Made by a program: the position numbers and the translations under genes. A DNA stretch of 64,000 nucleotides from Parahaliea mediterranea (GTDB lineage: Bacteria; Pseudomonadota; Gammaproteobacteria; Pseudomonadales; Halieaceae): contig NZ_JAFKCZ010000003.1 of assembly GCF_017255185.1 (NCBI RefSeq), positions 62,001 through 126,000 on the forward strand, given 5' to 3'. Below, piece by piece: positions 28,635 through 36,896 of the stretch. The notes beneath the pieces are model-generated. The model made no database searches and was not told the origin of the DNA. It saw only the letters and a list, made by a program, of their open reading frames with translations. Every line of letters begins with the position of its first letter. The first letter of the stretch is position 1.

Positions 28635-28817
28635 AACGGTACCTCGTTGCCTCGGGTAATTACCCTGGATGTGTATTGATCCCGGGGGGGACGCACGCCC
28701 GCCGGGGCGGAGTTAAAGATCCGCTGTGGCACCGATAGTACCAGAGACGCCGAGCCAAACAGAAACGCCCCGGAAGCCGGTACGGCTTCCCTTGACGCCG
28801 CCGCAGGTGGGCTGGCT

Positions 28818-29261
28818 CTACTCGCCGCGCAGCTCCCGTTCAGCGGTTTGGCAGATATCCAGCAACTCCCGCAACAGCTTCTCGGGATTGCCGCCGAGGG
28901 CGTGAGCGAGGTCCCGGTCCAGCTGGCGAATACCGGTATGCTCAAACCGCTTTTTAAGCGCCTTGCCCGCGGGCGTGAGCCTGACAAAGACACTCCTGCG
29001 ATCAACCGGATTGACCTCGCGTACCACATAGCCCTTTTTGACCAGCCCGTCGATTTGCCGGGTGAGGGTGGAGGGCTCCTTCACCGACCACCGACCCAGC
29101 TCGGACAGGCTCTGTTCGTCGCGGTCCCACAGCTGGTTGAGGAACACCGACTCCTCCGGGGTGACGTCAAGCCCGGCATCGCGAATTTTCTTCGCGGCGA
29201 GCCGGCGCAGGATATTACCCGTCCTGGTGATGTGGTACGTGATCGACTGCGAGATATCCAT
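28818..29261 (-). CDS. MarR-family transcriptional regulator
   Basis: 147 residues with a winged helix: LRRLAAKKIRDAGLDVTPEESVFLNQLWD, LSELGRWSVKEPSTLTRQIDGLVKKGYV and the wing DRRSVFVRLTPAGKAL. It is divergent from the Rieske/SDR/Ddn genes, so it most likely represses them and itself from the 127-bp shared region and responds to an aromatic or steroid-like ligand. Confidence 0.88.
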   Translation of the reverse strand: MDISQSITYHITRTGNILRRLAAKKIRDAGLDVTPEESVFLNQLWDRDEQSLSELGRWSVKEPSTLTRQIDGLVKKGYVVREVNPVDRRSVFVRLTPAGKALKKRFEHTGIRQLDRDLAHALGGNPEKLLRELLDICQTAERELRGE

Positions 29262-29323
29262 GGGGGCGCTTCTTCAGAATGAGGTCGCCATTATAGCGTA
29301 GCCCCATCCCTGTTTATTTGCAT

Positions 29324-29353
29324 TTGACAATTATTGCAGTATACAAATAATAT
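29324..29353 (+). promoter_or_regulatory. Promoter with overlapping MarR-type palindrome
   Basis: TTGACA (29324-29329) and TAATAT (29348-29353) are 18 bp apart. Between them, ATTATT-N10-AATAAT (29330-29351) is an A+T-rich inverted repeat covering the spacer and -10, a good position for MarR-type repression of the Rieske operon. The local base composition differs sharply from the GC-rich surroundings. Confidence 0.5.
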
Positions 29354-29388
29354 TGCGCTCAGTCGTCCATCAATGAAGGTCCTTTACC

Positions 29389-30561
29389 ATGAATCACACC
29401 ATAAAAGCGGGAGCATCGGACTACGGCCTGGGCCCGCACACCTTCCCCCGGGGCTGGTTCGTCGTGGCGGAAGCCGGCGAGCTGCAATCGAGCCCCGTGG
29501 CAGTGACATTCTTTGGCCGGGATTTTGTGCTGTACCGGGGCAGCTCTGGCCAGGTGGTCATGCTCGACGCCTATTGCCGCCACATGCGCGCCCACCTGGC
29601 AAAGAGCACCTCGGCCCATATCACCAAAACCGGGGCGAATGTCGAAGGCGACTCCATTCGCTGCCCCTATCACGGCTGGAAATACGGCGCCGATGGCAAA
29701 CTGGAGGAAATACCCTATGAAAAAGGCTTCTGCCCCGAACGCCTGTCCATTGGCGCCTATCCCGTACGCGAGCTAATGGGCTGTATCCTGATGTGGCACG
29801 ACCCCGAAGGCGGCGAGCCGGACTACGAGCCGCCCTACCTGCCCGCGTGGGAGACCCCCGGCGCCATTCCCTGGGAACTGGACCATCTGGGTGAAATCGC
29901 CATTCACCAGATCGAAATTCTCGACAACATGGCGGATGTGCACCATCTGGGCCCGACCCACGGCTCCCCCTGCGAATACCTCGAGAACGAGTTTCGCGGT
30001 ACCCAGGTGATACAGCGCCAGGGCGGATTCATCGATTTCTACCAGGCCGACCTGAAGACGGTGACCTGGTATACGGGCCCTGGCATTCTGTTATCAAAAC
30101 AACAATATTTGGCGAATACGCGCTACGAGTTTATTGCCAATACGCCGGTCCAGGATGGGCTAACCAAGGCCTGGCACGGCGTACTGACCGTGGCGCAGAC
30201 AGCCACCCCCACGGCGGCGGAAATAGAAACGGCCAGGCAGGAGCAGGCCGGAGCGCTGGCAACCTTCTCCGCGGATTTCGAGATATGGAAGCACAAAGAA
30301 CCCGCGGTACAGGTCATTCAAACCCCTCACGACGGCCGCTTCAGGGCCCTGCGCAAGTGGGTAAAACAGTTCTACATGCCCCGGGGAGAAGCCCTGGCCA
30401 TCCAACGCGAGCTCGACGGCATCCTCCCCGTGCCCGGCTTTCCCGATGCCGGCAGCAACAAAGACGGCGACTTTGAAGCGGATTGCTTCGGCCTGGCTCC
30501 GGCTCGCGCGCTCCAAGGACTCGGCGGTGAATCACGGCACGCCCCGTTCCCAAGCCACTAA
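29389..30561 (+). CDS. Rieske non-heme iron oxygenase, alpha-subunit type
   Basis: 390 residues. The Rieske centre has CRH (Cys63, His65) and CPYH (Cys92, His95). The catalytic domain has the iron ligands in EILDNMADVHHLGPTHG (Asp/His/His). It resembles KshA-like or aromatic-ring oxygenases that work with a separate reductase; none is in view. First gene of a three-gene cluster under MarR. A steroid, terpenoid or aromatic substrate is inferred. Confidence 0.85.
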   Translation: MNHTIKAGASDYGLGPHTFPRGWFVVAEAGELQSSPVAVTFFGRDFVLYRGSSGQVVMLDAYCRHMRAHLAKSTSAHITKTGANVEGDSIRCPYHGWKYGADGKLEEIPYEKGFCPERLSIGAYPVRELMGCILMWHDPEGGEPDYEPPYLPAWETPGAIPWELDHLGEIAIHQIEILDNMADVHHLGPTHGSPCEYLENEFRGTQVIQRQGGFIDFYQADLKTVTWYTGPGILLSKQQYLANTRYEFIANTPVQDGLTKAWHGVLTVAQTATPTAAEIETARQEQAGALATFSADFEIWKHKEPAVQVIQTPHDGRFRALRKWVKQFYMPRGEALAIQRELDGILPVPGFPDAGSNKDGDFEADCFGLAPARALQGLGGESRHAPFPSH

Positions 30562-30578
30562 CACGGGATGCACAGGCT

Positions 30579-31349
30579 ATGACAAACAGAAAAACAGCCC
30601 TGGTCACCGGGGCATCGGCTGGCATCGGCCGCCAGTTCGCCATCCGCCTCGCCCAATTATGTGACCACGTGATACTGGTGGGGCGGAGGAAGGAACGCCT
30701 GCAAGCCCTTGGCGAGGAGCTCCACCGGGCAGGTGTGACGAGCGGGTCCCTCGCCGTGGATCTGGCCAGCGACGCCGGGATAGCCGCCGTCGTGGATGCT
30801 ATCCAATCGGAAGGCCCGCTGAGCTACCTCGTGAACAACGCCGGCTTTACCCTCATCGGCGACTTTGGATCGCTGCCCTTGGCGGAACAGATGGAAATGG
30901 TACGGGTGCATATACAGGCCACGACCGCGTTGACCCATGCGGCCCTACCGGCGATGCGGGAGCGCGATTCCGGCACCATTATCAATGTCTCGTCAATGGT
31001 CACGTTTACGCCCTATCGGGACGTCGCCGTTTATGGCGGCACCAAATCCTTTGTGGATAACTTCACCTGCGGCCTCGCCCTTGAATTGGTCGAAACCAAC
31101 ATCAAGGTGCAATCCCTGATCCCCGGGTTCACCCGCACCGAGCTCCACAATCGCGAAGCCTTCATGCACTACGAAACCCCCGCTGTGCCGGACCATCTGT
31201 GGATGAATGCGGAAGACGTGGTGGAGGAAAGTCTCGCGGCCCTCAACCGCGAAGCGGCACGGGTGGTCGCCGGGCAAGTAAACCGGTCCGCGGCGATCGC
31301 AGCCCTGAGATCGCAAATTGACGATCTTGAAGCTCACCACCCACTCTAG
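30579..31349 (+). CDS. Short-chain dehydrogenase/reductase
   Basis: 256 residues, classical SDR: TGASAGIG (10-17) binds NAD(P), NNAG, catalytic Ser139 region, Tyr152 and Lys156 (YGGTK). SLIPGFTRTELHN is the substrate-loop region. It follows the Rieske gene by 17 bp, so likely oxidises or reduces an intermediate of the same catabolic route. The Arg pair in the GRRKER region hints at NADP preference. Confidence 0.87.
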   Translation: MTNRKTALVTGASAGIGRQFAIRLAQLCDHVILVGRRKERLQALGEELHRAGVTSGSLAVDLASDAGIAAVVDAIQSEGPLSYLVNNAGFTLIGDFGSLPLAEQMEMVRVHIQATTALTHAALPAMRERDSGTIINVSSMVTFTPYRDVAVYGGTKSFVDNFTCGLALELVETNIKVQSLIPGFTRTELHNREAFMHYETPAVPDHLWMNAEDVVEESLAALNREAARVVAGQVNRSAAIAALRSQIDDLEAHHPL

Positions 31350-31379
31350 CCCGAGCCTGCCCGGCAATGGAGCCCAACC

Positions 31380-31862
31380 ATGATCCAGTCCGCGCTTGAA
31401 CGCTTCGTCCTGTCCCGCCATGGCCTGGCCCTGGATCGACTGCTGGTCAAATACCTGGGGACGTCACTGACCATCGGGGTCTTCGCCCGCGCCACCGGCA
31501 GCGTCGCCAACCCGGCGCTCTACCTGGAGACCCGCGGTCGACGATCCGGTAGGCGCCGCGGCGTGGTCCTGCCCCGTTTCGAGATTGACGGCATGTATTT
31601 TGTCGTCGGATCCAAGGGCGGTTCCGCCGAAGACCCCTACTGGGCCAAAAATCTCCGGGCGACCCCCGAGGCCACGGTCTACATCGACAGAAAGCCACGG
31701 CGGGTTCTCGCGCGCTTTCTTCAGGGCGAGGAGCGCGACCGATACTGGACAGCGATCAAGCAGCGGGTTCCCGCTTACCGGGACTACGAACAAAGCACCC
31801 GACGCGAGATCCCGGTGGTTCACTTTATACCCGCCGCGGAAACAACGGCCCAGGGACTCTAA
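31380..31862 (+). CDS. Ddn-family (F420/deazaflavin-type) nitroreductase-like protein
   Basis: 160 residues. LETRGRRSGRRRGVVLPRFEIDGMYFVVGSKGG and DPYWAKNLRATPEATVYI are hallmarks of the Ddn/DUF385 split-barrel family, best known as F420-dependent in actinobacteria. F420 is unusual in gammaproteobacteria, so the cofactor could be another flavin. Third gene of the MarR-controlled cluster, 30 bp after the SDR. Confidence 0.8.
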   Translation: MIQSALERFVLSRHGLALDRLLVKYLGTSLTIGVFARATGSVANPALYLETRGRRSGRRRGVVLPRFEIDGMYFVVGSKGGSAEDPYWAKNLRATPEATVYIDRKPRRVLARFLQGEERDRYWTAIKQRVPAYRDYEQSTRREIPVVHFIPAAETTAQGL

Positions 31863-32052
31863 CACCGGGGTAGTACCACGCATCGCCCAGCGCCCGGACT
31901 TGGGAAACACATGACATTCGCCAATGGCAATGACACTCGCGGCAAACACGCTGCACCCAAGCCACCACCAAAATCATAACCCCATGTTTCTTATGGATTT
32001 TTTAGACGGCAAACCTCAAGCTAAAACAGCCCCGCGCAAATATGAAATTATT

Positions 32053-32145
32053 GTGACAGTTATATTTCAGCGATGGATTCGGGGCGAAGCGCGGGGGTAC
32101 TATAGCTCCACGACTTAACAAAGACGTGTTACAGAATCGTGACAG
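32053..32145 (-). promoter_or_regulatory. Two CTGTCAC-type direct-repeat pairs (Pho-box-like, minus orientation)
   Basis: Within the 349-bp gap 31863-32211, the minus strand carries CTGTCAC-GATT-CTGTAAC (32145-32128) and CTGAAAT-ATAA-CTGTCAC (32070-32053). Each is a 7-bp repeat with 11-bp spacing, as in PhoB sites. A minus-strand -10-like TATAGT lies at 32104-32099. No gene is evident downstream on the minus strand, so the role is open. The rest of the gap is unusually A+T-rich with no supportable ORF. Confidence 0.35.
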
Positions 32146-32158
32146 TCCAGTGAAAATT

Positions 32159-32195
32159 GCGTCGGGAGACGCCAACAAATGTCGTCGTGAGACGA
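32159..32195 (+). promoter_or_regulatory. Twin GNRA-tetraloop hairpins in the leader of the next gene
   Basis: GCGTC-GGGA-GACGC (32159-32172) and TCGTC-GTGA-GACGA (32182-32195) each form a 5-bp stem closed by C-G with a GNRA loop. The second ends 4 nt before the strong ribosome site AGGAGG (32200-32205). They could stabilise the mRNA or modulate translation. Confidence 0.5.
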
Positions 32196-32211
32196 TCATA
32201 GGAGGTGCAAC

Positions 32212-32547
32212 ATGAAAATAATCGCCAAGTCACTCGCCCTGGTAGTACTGCCCCTGTTCACCGCGGGCGCCTGGGCCGACGTCACCCAGGATTGCATCCT
32301 GGAAGGTACCGTCGACAAACGCAAAGCCGAACAGACGGGCCGGGATGTCTACGTGGCATTCCACTCCGCCAAGGAAGCCAGCCGCGACGCCAACTGCAAT
32401 ATCGGCCGCCGCAACCGGGTGGAATTCAAGCAGTCCAAGGATTCCGGTATCGAGGACGCCCCACACGGCGCCACCGTCAAATACCGCTACACCGAAGAAA
32501 ACAACGACAAGGGCCAGTGGAAGCTGCTGGACGTCTCCAAGTGGTAA
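32212..32547 (+). CDS. Small secreted protein, unknown function
   Basis: 111 residues with a clear signal peptide (MKIIAKSLALVVLPLFTAGAWA, cleavage before DVTQ). The mature ~89 residues are charged, with two Cys (in DCILEG and NCNIGRR) that could form a disulfide. No family recognised. The ribosome site AGGAGG is the strongest in the window, and with the structured leader suggests high expression. A hairpin follows the stop. Confidence 0.75.
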   Translation: MKIIAKSLALVVLPLFTAGAWADVTQDCILEGTVDKRKAEQTGRDVYVAFHSAKEASRDANCNIGRRNRVEFKQSKDSGIEDAPHGATVKYRYTEENNDKGQWKLLDVSKW

Positions 32548-32570
32548 CACCGCCACGGTGATTCGCCAGC

Positions 32571-32590
32571 TGGGGGCCTTCCGGCCCCCA
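32571..32590 (+). terminator. Hairpin after the small secreted protein gene
   Basis: TGGGGGCC-TTCC-GGCCCCCA forms a perfect 8-bp stem 24 bp after the stop. Instead of a T-run, a C-rich tract of about four imperfect GGCCCCCTTCA-like units follows to about 32637. Confidence 0.6.
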
Positions 32591-32637
32591 AGCCCCCTTC
32601 AAGGCCCCCTTCATACCCCCCTTGAGGCCCCCTTCAA
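32591..32637. repeat. C-rich short tandem repeat
   Basis: About four degenerate 11-12-bp units (AGCCCCCTTCA, AGGCCCCCTTCA, TACCCCCCTTGA, GGCCCCCTTCA) between the secreted-protein hairpin and the converging ferritin-like gene. Confidence 0.6.
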
Positions 32638-32678
32638 GCAAGCCCGTATCCACCACCGACGGCCGCGTGCCGCGATTC

Positions 32679-32966
32679 CTATTTGTGGGCGATGGGTTTG
32701 TCGGTGAACAGGTAGTCCTTTAACTCCCCGTCAAAAGTCGGGTCCTTGCGACGGATCCATTCCAGTACCATCGCGGCGTGTTCTTTTTCCTCGTCGCGAT
32801 TGTGTTCCAGGATTCGCTTGAGTTCCTCGTCCTTGCAGGCATCCACGCGCTGGTTATACCAGTCCACCGCCTCCAGCTCCTCCATCAGCGATACGATGGC
32901 GCGATGCATGTCGCGGGTGGCGTCGCTCAGTTCCGCAATGGGTTCGTGGTATCCCTCGTTGGCCAT
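32679..32966 (-). CDS. Encapsulated-ferritin-type (EncFtn) protein
   Basis: A 95-residue two-helix protein closely similar to Rhodospirillum rubrum EncFtn: HRAIVSLMEELEAVDWYNQRVDA, HNRDEEKEHAAMVLEWIRRKDPTFD and DYLFTDKPIAH. The ferroxidase ligands align as Glu30, Glu60 and His63, with Trp36/Tyr37 conserved. EncFtn decamers oxidise Fe(II) inside encapsulin shells. The usual encapsulin gene is not adjacent: neighbours are the secreted protein and ChrA. The C-terminus (TDKPIAHK) ends without an obvious encapsulin-targeting extension. GAGGAGT precedes the ATG. Confidence 0.88.
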   Translation of the reverse strand: MANEGYHEPIAELSDATRDMHRAIVSLMEELEAVDWYNQRVDACKDEELKRILEHNRDEEKEHAAMVLEWIRRKDPTFDGELKDYLFTDKPIAHK

Positions 32967-33047
32967 GCTGACTCCTCGTGTTTGTAGCGATATGGCGCGG
33001 GGTAGCTCCCCGACTACCGCAGTCTAACCGCATTCACGCGCGCGCTC

Positions 33048-34229
33048 CTAGCCCAATACCGCCCCCGCCAGCGCAAAGGCCAGCACCAGCCAGGCGACCG
33101 GCAGGCGCGCAACCGCCAGGGCAAACACGCCCAGCACCACCAGTGCCATATCGGCGGCATCGGCCACCGCGGTCACGAACACCGGCTGGTACAGAGCGCT
33201 GAGCAGCAGCCCCACCACCGCCGCGTTGATACCACCGACGGCGCCGGCGATCCGGGGTTTCGCCGCCAGGTACTCCCAGTGCCCCTGCAGCGACAGTACC
33301 AACAGGAAGCCCGGCAGGAAGATGCCCGTCACCGCCAGCAGGGCGCCGACCGCCGGGGCCTGCGGCGCCAATTCCGCGCCCAGGAAGGCCGACAGGGAAA
33401 ACATGGGACCGGGCACGGCCTGGGCCGTGGCATAACCGAGCAGGAAGGTATCCCGGGGCAGGCTGGCGCCCAGGGATTCCTGCAATAGCGGCAGTACCAC
33501 GTGGCCGCCGCCAAACACCAGGCTACCCGCCTGGTAAAAGTCGTTCAGCAGATCCAACCAGGGCGAGTGGGCCACCAGCTGTGGCAGCAGCAGGAACAGC
33601 AGCGCAAACAGGCCCAGGGGCCACCAGTCCGGCCGACCGCCATCCCCGGCGGCGGCTGGCGCGAGCGAGCGCAACAGCAGCGCGCCGGCGATGGCCGCCA
33701 GCACCAACACCGCATACTGACTCCAGGCGCCAGGGACCGCCAACAGGAAGACCGCGGCGATCAAGGCGATGCCGGCGGCGAACCGCTGCCGGCAATAGCT
33801 GCGGTACATCTGCCAGCAGGCGTCGGCGACCACCACCACCGCCAGCAACTTGAGCCCGTGGATCACGCCGTCCACACGTCCCCCGGCGCCGGCGAAACCA
33901 CCCACCGCCAGGCCGTACATCAACCCGAAGGAGGGCAGGCTGAAGCCCAGGAACGCCGCCACGGCCCCCGCCGGCCCCGCCCGGTGGCGGCCGATGGCAA
34001 AGCCGAGCTGACTGGAGCCCGGCCCCGGCAAGAACTGGCACAGGGCCAGCAGGCGGGCGAAATGGGCGTCCTCGAGCCACCCCAGACGCTCGACAAAGAC
34101 CCGGCGAAAGTAACCGATATGGGCCGCCGGACCGCCAAAACTCACGCAGCCCAGCAGTAGAAAGCGCCAGAACACCTCCCAGGTGGCCCGCGCCGCGCCC
34201 TGGGTAGGCGCCGCCTCAGACAAGGGCAA
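33048..34229 (-). CDS. chrA: Chromate transporter ChrA (long-chain type)
   Basis: 393 residues with two homologous CHR domains; the first holds CVSFGGPAAHIGYFRRVFVERLGWL and LCQFLPGPGSSQLGFAIG, the second GGGHVVLPLLQESL and TAQAVPGPMFSLSAFLGA. About ten membrane helices. Exports chromate, possibly sulfate-like anions. It starts at TTG 34229 (TTG 34223 also possible), overlapping the DUF202 gene by 14 nt. Confidence 0.88.
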   Translation of the reverse strand: MPLSEAAPTQGAARATWEVFWRFLLLGCVSFGGPAAHIGYFRRVFVERLGWLEDAHFARLLALCQFLPGPGSSQLGFAIGRHRAGPAGAVAAFLGFSLPSFGLMYGLAVGGFAGAGGRVDGVIHGLKLLAVVVVADACWQMYRSYCRQRFAAGIALIAAVFLLAVPGAWSQYAVLVLAAIAGALLLRSLAPAAAGDGGRPDWWPLGLFALLFLLLPQLVAHSPWLDLLNDFYQAGSLVFGGGHVVLPLLQESLGASLPRDTFLLGYATAQAVPGPMFSLSAFLGAELAPQAPAVGALLAVTGIFLPGFLLVLSLQGHWEYLAAKPRIAGAVGGINAAVVGLLLSALYQPVFVTAVADAADMALVVLGVFALAVARLPVAWLVLAFALAGAVLG

Positions 34230-34563
34230 CCAGCACGCTGATCAAGACATTGAGGCCGATGGCCACCAGGCCGGTACTGTAGAGCACGCGCACCGCCGAG
34301 GGTGACGGGATTTCCGCCTCTCCCAGGCGGGCCACCGATTTCCGGCACTGCCAAAAGGACACCACCGACACCAGCACCACCAGCGCGCACATTGCCACCA
34401 GCGCCCACTCCGCCAACCGCCGGGAGTCGCTGGACAGGGCGTCCTCGATACCGAATTTCTTGATCAGGAAGGCCAGGGCCAGGATGGAGAGCTGGGTGCG
34501 CACCCAGGCCAGGTAGGTACGCTCAATCGCGTAGAAAACCCGGGGATCCTGGAGGTAGGCCAC
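34216..34563 (-). CDS. DUF202/YidH-type membrane protein
   Basis: 115 residues with three membrane helices and the DUF202 signature ERTYLAWVRTQLSILALAFLIKKFG. Unknown function. Its 3' end overlaps the chrA start, so it is co-translated with it; rimK lies 21 bp upstream in the same direction. Confidence 0.82.
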   Translation of the reverse strand: MAYLQDPRVFYAIERTYLAWVRTQLSILALAFLIKKFGIEDALSSDSRRLAEWALVAMCALVVLVSVVSFWQCRKSVARLGEAEIPSPSAVRVLYSTGLVAIGLNVLISVLVALV

Positions 34564-34584
34564 GAGCGACGGCGTTCCGCGCCC

Positions 34585-35502
34585 TCAGCCCCGGCCCTTG
34601 GGTTTATTGGGCCCCGCCTGGGAATCCTTCTCGATGTACTCGATGATCTTGCCCGCCACATTGATGCCGGTGGCACTCTCGATGCCCTCCAGGCCAGGAG
34701 AGGAATTCACCTCGATCACCAGCGGGCCGTGGGCGGAGCGCAGGATATCCACCCCGGCCAGGTCCAGGCCCATTACCTTGGCGGCGCGCACCGCCAGGCG
34801 GCGCTCTTCCGGGTGCAGCTTGATCACCTCGGCGGTGCCGCCGCGGTGCAGGTTGGAGCGGTATTCGCCCTTGACCGCCTTGCGCTGCATGGCCGCGATC
34901 ACTCTCTCCCCCACCACGAAGCAGCGGATATCGGAACCGCCGGCTTCCTTGATGAATTCCTGCACCAAAAAGTCGGAACCGATTCCCCGGAAGGCGTTGA
35001 TCAGGGCCTCGGCGGCCTTTTTGGTTTCCGCCAACAGAACCCCGTTGCCGTGGGTGCTGCTGGTCAGCTTGAGGATCAGCGGCGCGCCGCCCACAGACTC
35101 GATCAACTGGTCGGTGGCCCTCGCCGAGTGGGCATAGGCAGTGACCGGCTGACCGATGCCGCGCCGCGCCAGCAGCTGGTGGGCGCGCAACTTGTCCCGC
35201 GAGCGGGTGATGGCGATAGACTCATTGATGGAATAGGTTTGACCCACCTCGAACTGGCGCAGCACAGCGCAGCCGTAAAACGTGATACTGGCGCCGATGC
35301 GGGGAATCACCGCGTCGAAATACAGCGGCTCCACCACCTTGGCCGAGCGCTGGTAGTGCACGGTGGGCTCGTTGGCGGTGATGTTCATGTAGCACTTGAG
35401 CACGTCGACCACGCGCACATCATGTTCCCTCGCCTCGGCCTCCTCGACCAGTCGGCGGGTGGAGTAGAGATTCCGGTTCCTGGAAAGGATGCCAATTTTC
35501 AT
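34585..35502 (-). CDS. rimK: Ribosomal protein S6 glutamate ligase-type ATP-grasp enzyme RimK
   Basis: 305 residues, ATP-grasp fold: [22 protein letters not shown] start, [53 protein letters not shown] and the Mg-binding [14 protein letters not shown]. Adds Glu residues to the S6 C-terminus. ATG 35502 fits other RimK starts; an open frame further upstream is not conserved. A promoter lies at 35578-35606. Confidence 0.92.
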   Translation of the reverse strand: MKIGILSRNRNLYSTRRLVEEAEAREHDVRVVDVLKCYMNITANEPTVHYQRSAKVVEPLYFDAVIPRIGASITFYGCAVLRQFEVGQTYSINESIAITRSRDKLRAHQLLARRGIGQPVTAYAHSARATDQLIESVGGAPLILKLTSSTHGNGVLLAETKKAAEALINAFRGIGSDFLVQEFIKEAGGSDIRCFVVGERVIAAMQRKAVKGEYRSNLHRGGTAEVIKLHPEERRLAVRAAKVMGLDLAGVDILRSAHGPLVIEVNSSPGLEGIESATGINVAGKIIEYIEKDSQAGPNKPKGRG

Positions 35503-35577
35503 AAACCTGCCTGAATATCCTGTGGGCCATACGCCGTGCCCGCGGCCGGCCGGAACAAGGCCGCCGCGCGTATGCTG

Positions 35578-35606
35578 ACTATAGGGGTGCCAACCGCAGA
35601 ACGCAA
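35578..35606 (-). promoter_or_regulatory. Likely rimK promoter
   Basis: On the minus strand, TTGCGT (35606-35601) and TATAGT (35583-35578) are 17 bp apart and 76 bp upstream of rimK. Confidence 0.5.
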
Positions 35607-35735
35607 AGTGGCGCGGCGGCGGAAGGCGCCGCATTATCCATACATCACGGGTCCGCGAAAAGCCCCCGCGACAGCGGGCCTACCGGGCCATCGGGCGCAG
35701 GGAACGCGCGATGGTGGCGACCGGCCAGTGTTCAC

Positions 35736-35963
35736 TCATGCGGCGCCTTCCCCGGTCGATGATCGCAAGTATTGTGACAAGCCGTCGCTCGGCGAAACCC
35801 AACCCGGCTTGCCCTTCACCCAGATGTGACGTTGCGGTGCCAGGCCGCCGGCATCGTCCAGGGCCACCAGGGCGATGTCGATACTGCCCGGCTCATCATC
35901 CCGGGCGTAGGTCAACGAGGCCCTGCACCGCGGGCAGAAGTCCCGGGCAACCCTCGCCGAAGC
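35736..35963 (-). pseudogene. C-terminal remnant of a GFA-family gene
   Basis: This 75-codon open stretch has no plausible start. It encodes the second half of a GFA domain: DFCPRCRASLTYARDDEPGSID (second Cys pair), IALVALDDAGGLAPQRHIWV and a final SDGLSQYLRSS. The N-terminal half with the first zinc site is missing. It begins directly after the TGA that closes the frameshifted VOC gene and is in phase with that VOC tail. An intact GFA gene lies 1.4 kb away. Confidence 0.7.
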
Positions 35964-36334
35964 TCACTCCCATGCCCTGGCCTCCTGCGCGAAACGCGGC
36001 GATGCCGCCCGCACCACGCAGAATTTCTGCCCGGTGGGCGCGCGCATCACGCAACCCGGCCGACCACCTCGGCGCCCAGTGCCCGCAACCGGGCCACTTC
36101 GGCGTCGATATCGTCGGTTTCAATATCCAGGTGAACCCGGCTGTCGTGGTCCACCGCCTGCACCTCGATGTGCAGGTCGGTATTCGGATCCTGCAATTGC
36201 ACGTACTTCTCCCCCTCCTCGCCGGGAAGGTCGTGCCGCGGCATTCCCAGGGCCGCGCTCCAGAACGCCGCCGCCCTGTCGGGACTATCGCCCTTGCAAT
36301 CGATGATGAAGCCCGCCAGTTTGCTCCTGTGCAT
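35964..36334 (-). pseudogene. VOC/glyoxalase-like gene with a frameshift near its 3' end
   Basis: ATG 36334 starts MHRSKLAGFIIDCKGDSPD and continues through a normal glyoxalase-like domain (FWSAALGMPRHDLPGEEGEKYV, VHLDIETDDIDAEVARLRALGAEVV). The frame stops at 36047 after GRVA. The expected C-terminus VMRAPTGQKFCVVRAASPRFA lies immediately after in the -1 frame, ending at TGA 35964-35966. A single missing base near 36048-36056 explains this. A 95-residue product is still possible; sequencing error is the alternative. Confidence 0.75.
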
Positions 36335-36365
36335 TGCCTTCCTCCCATCGAGGGCCGGCCGCGCG

Positions 36366-36896
36366 TCACACGGCGTGCGCCGCAAGCATGCCCTGCCAGT
36401 AACCCACATCGATCCAACGCTCGAACTTGTAGCCCACCTCGCGAAAATGCGCCACTTTCTCCATGCCGAAATGCTCGTGCAGCGCCACGCTGGCGGCATT
36501 GGGCAGGGCGATGCCGCCGATGGCGCAGTGGTAACCGCGGACGGCCAACTCCCTGAATAGCACGCCATAGAGTCGCTTGCCGATCCCTCGCCCGGTGCAC
36601 CCCGGCGCCAGGTACACCGTCACCTCCACCGTGTAGCGAAAGGCGCAGCGCCCTTTCCACTTGCCGGCGTAGGCATAGCCGAGCACCTCCCCGCCCCGCA
36701 CTGCCACCAGCCACGGCAAGGCCGCGGCGCGCGTTTCGGCGATGCGCGCAGCCAACGCCGCCGCCGGCAACGGGGTCTCCTCGAAAGTCACCACGGTGTG
36801 CTCGATATAGTGGTTGTAGATCGCGCTCACCGCGGCCGCATCGGCCTCGCTGGCCTCGCGCACCATCAACGCATTCGCGGCGGTATCAGCGACCAT
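36366..36896 (-). CDS. GNAT N-acetyltransferase (phosphinothricin acetyltransferase-like)
   Basis: 176 residues. MVREASEADAAAVSAIYNHYIEHTVVTFEETP, the acetyl-CoA loop APGCTGRGIGKRLYGVL and HEHFGMEKVAHFREVGYKFERWIDVGYWQ are typical of the Pat/bar-like GNAT clade. AAGGAG sits upstream of ATG 36896, inside the end of the DUF2784 gene, giving an 11-bp overlap. The substrate may be an amino-acid analogue such as methionine sulfoximine; not proven. Confidence 0.85.
   Translation of the reverse strand: MVADTAANALMVREASEADAAAVSAIYNHYIEHTVVTFEETPLPAAALAARIAETRAAALPWLVAVRGGEVLGYAYAGKWKGRCAFRYTVEVTVYLAPGCTGRGIGKRLYGVLFRELAVRGYHCAIGGIALPNAASVALHEHFGMEKVAHFREVGYKFERWIDVGYWQGMLAAHAV

Noticed and set aside
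31924-32118. A 64-codon plus-strand ORF in the gap before the small secreted protein
   Set aside because: No ribosome site, no family resemblance, and it crosses the likely regulatory repeats.
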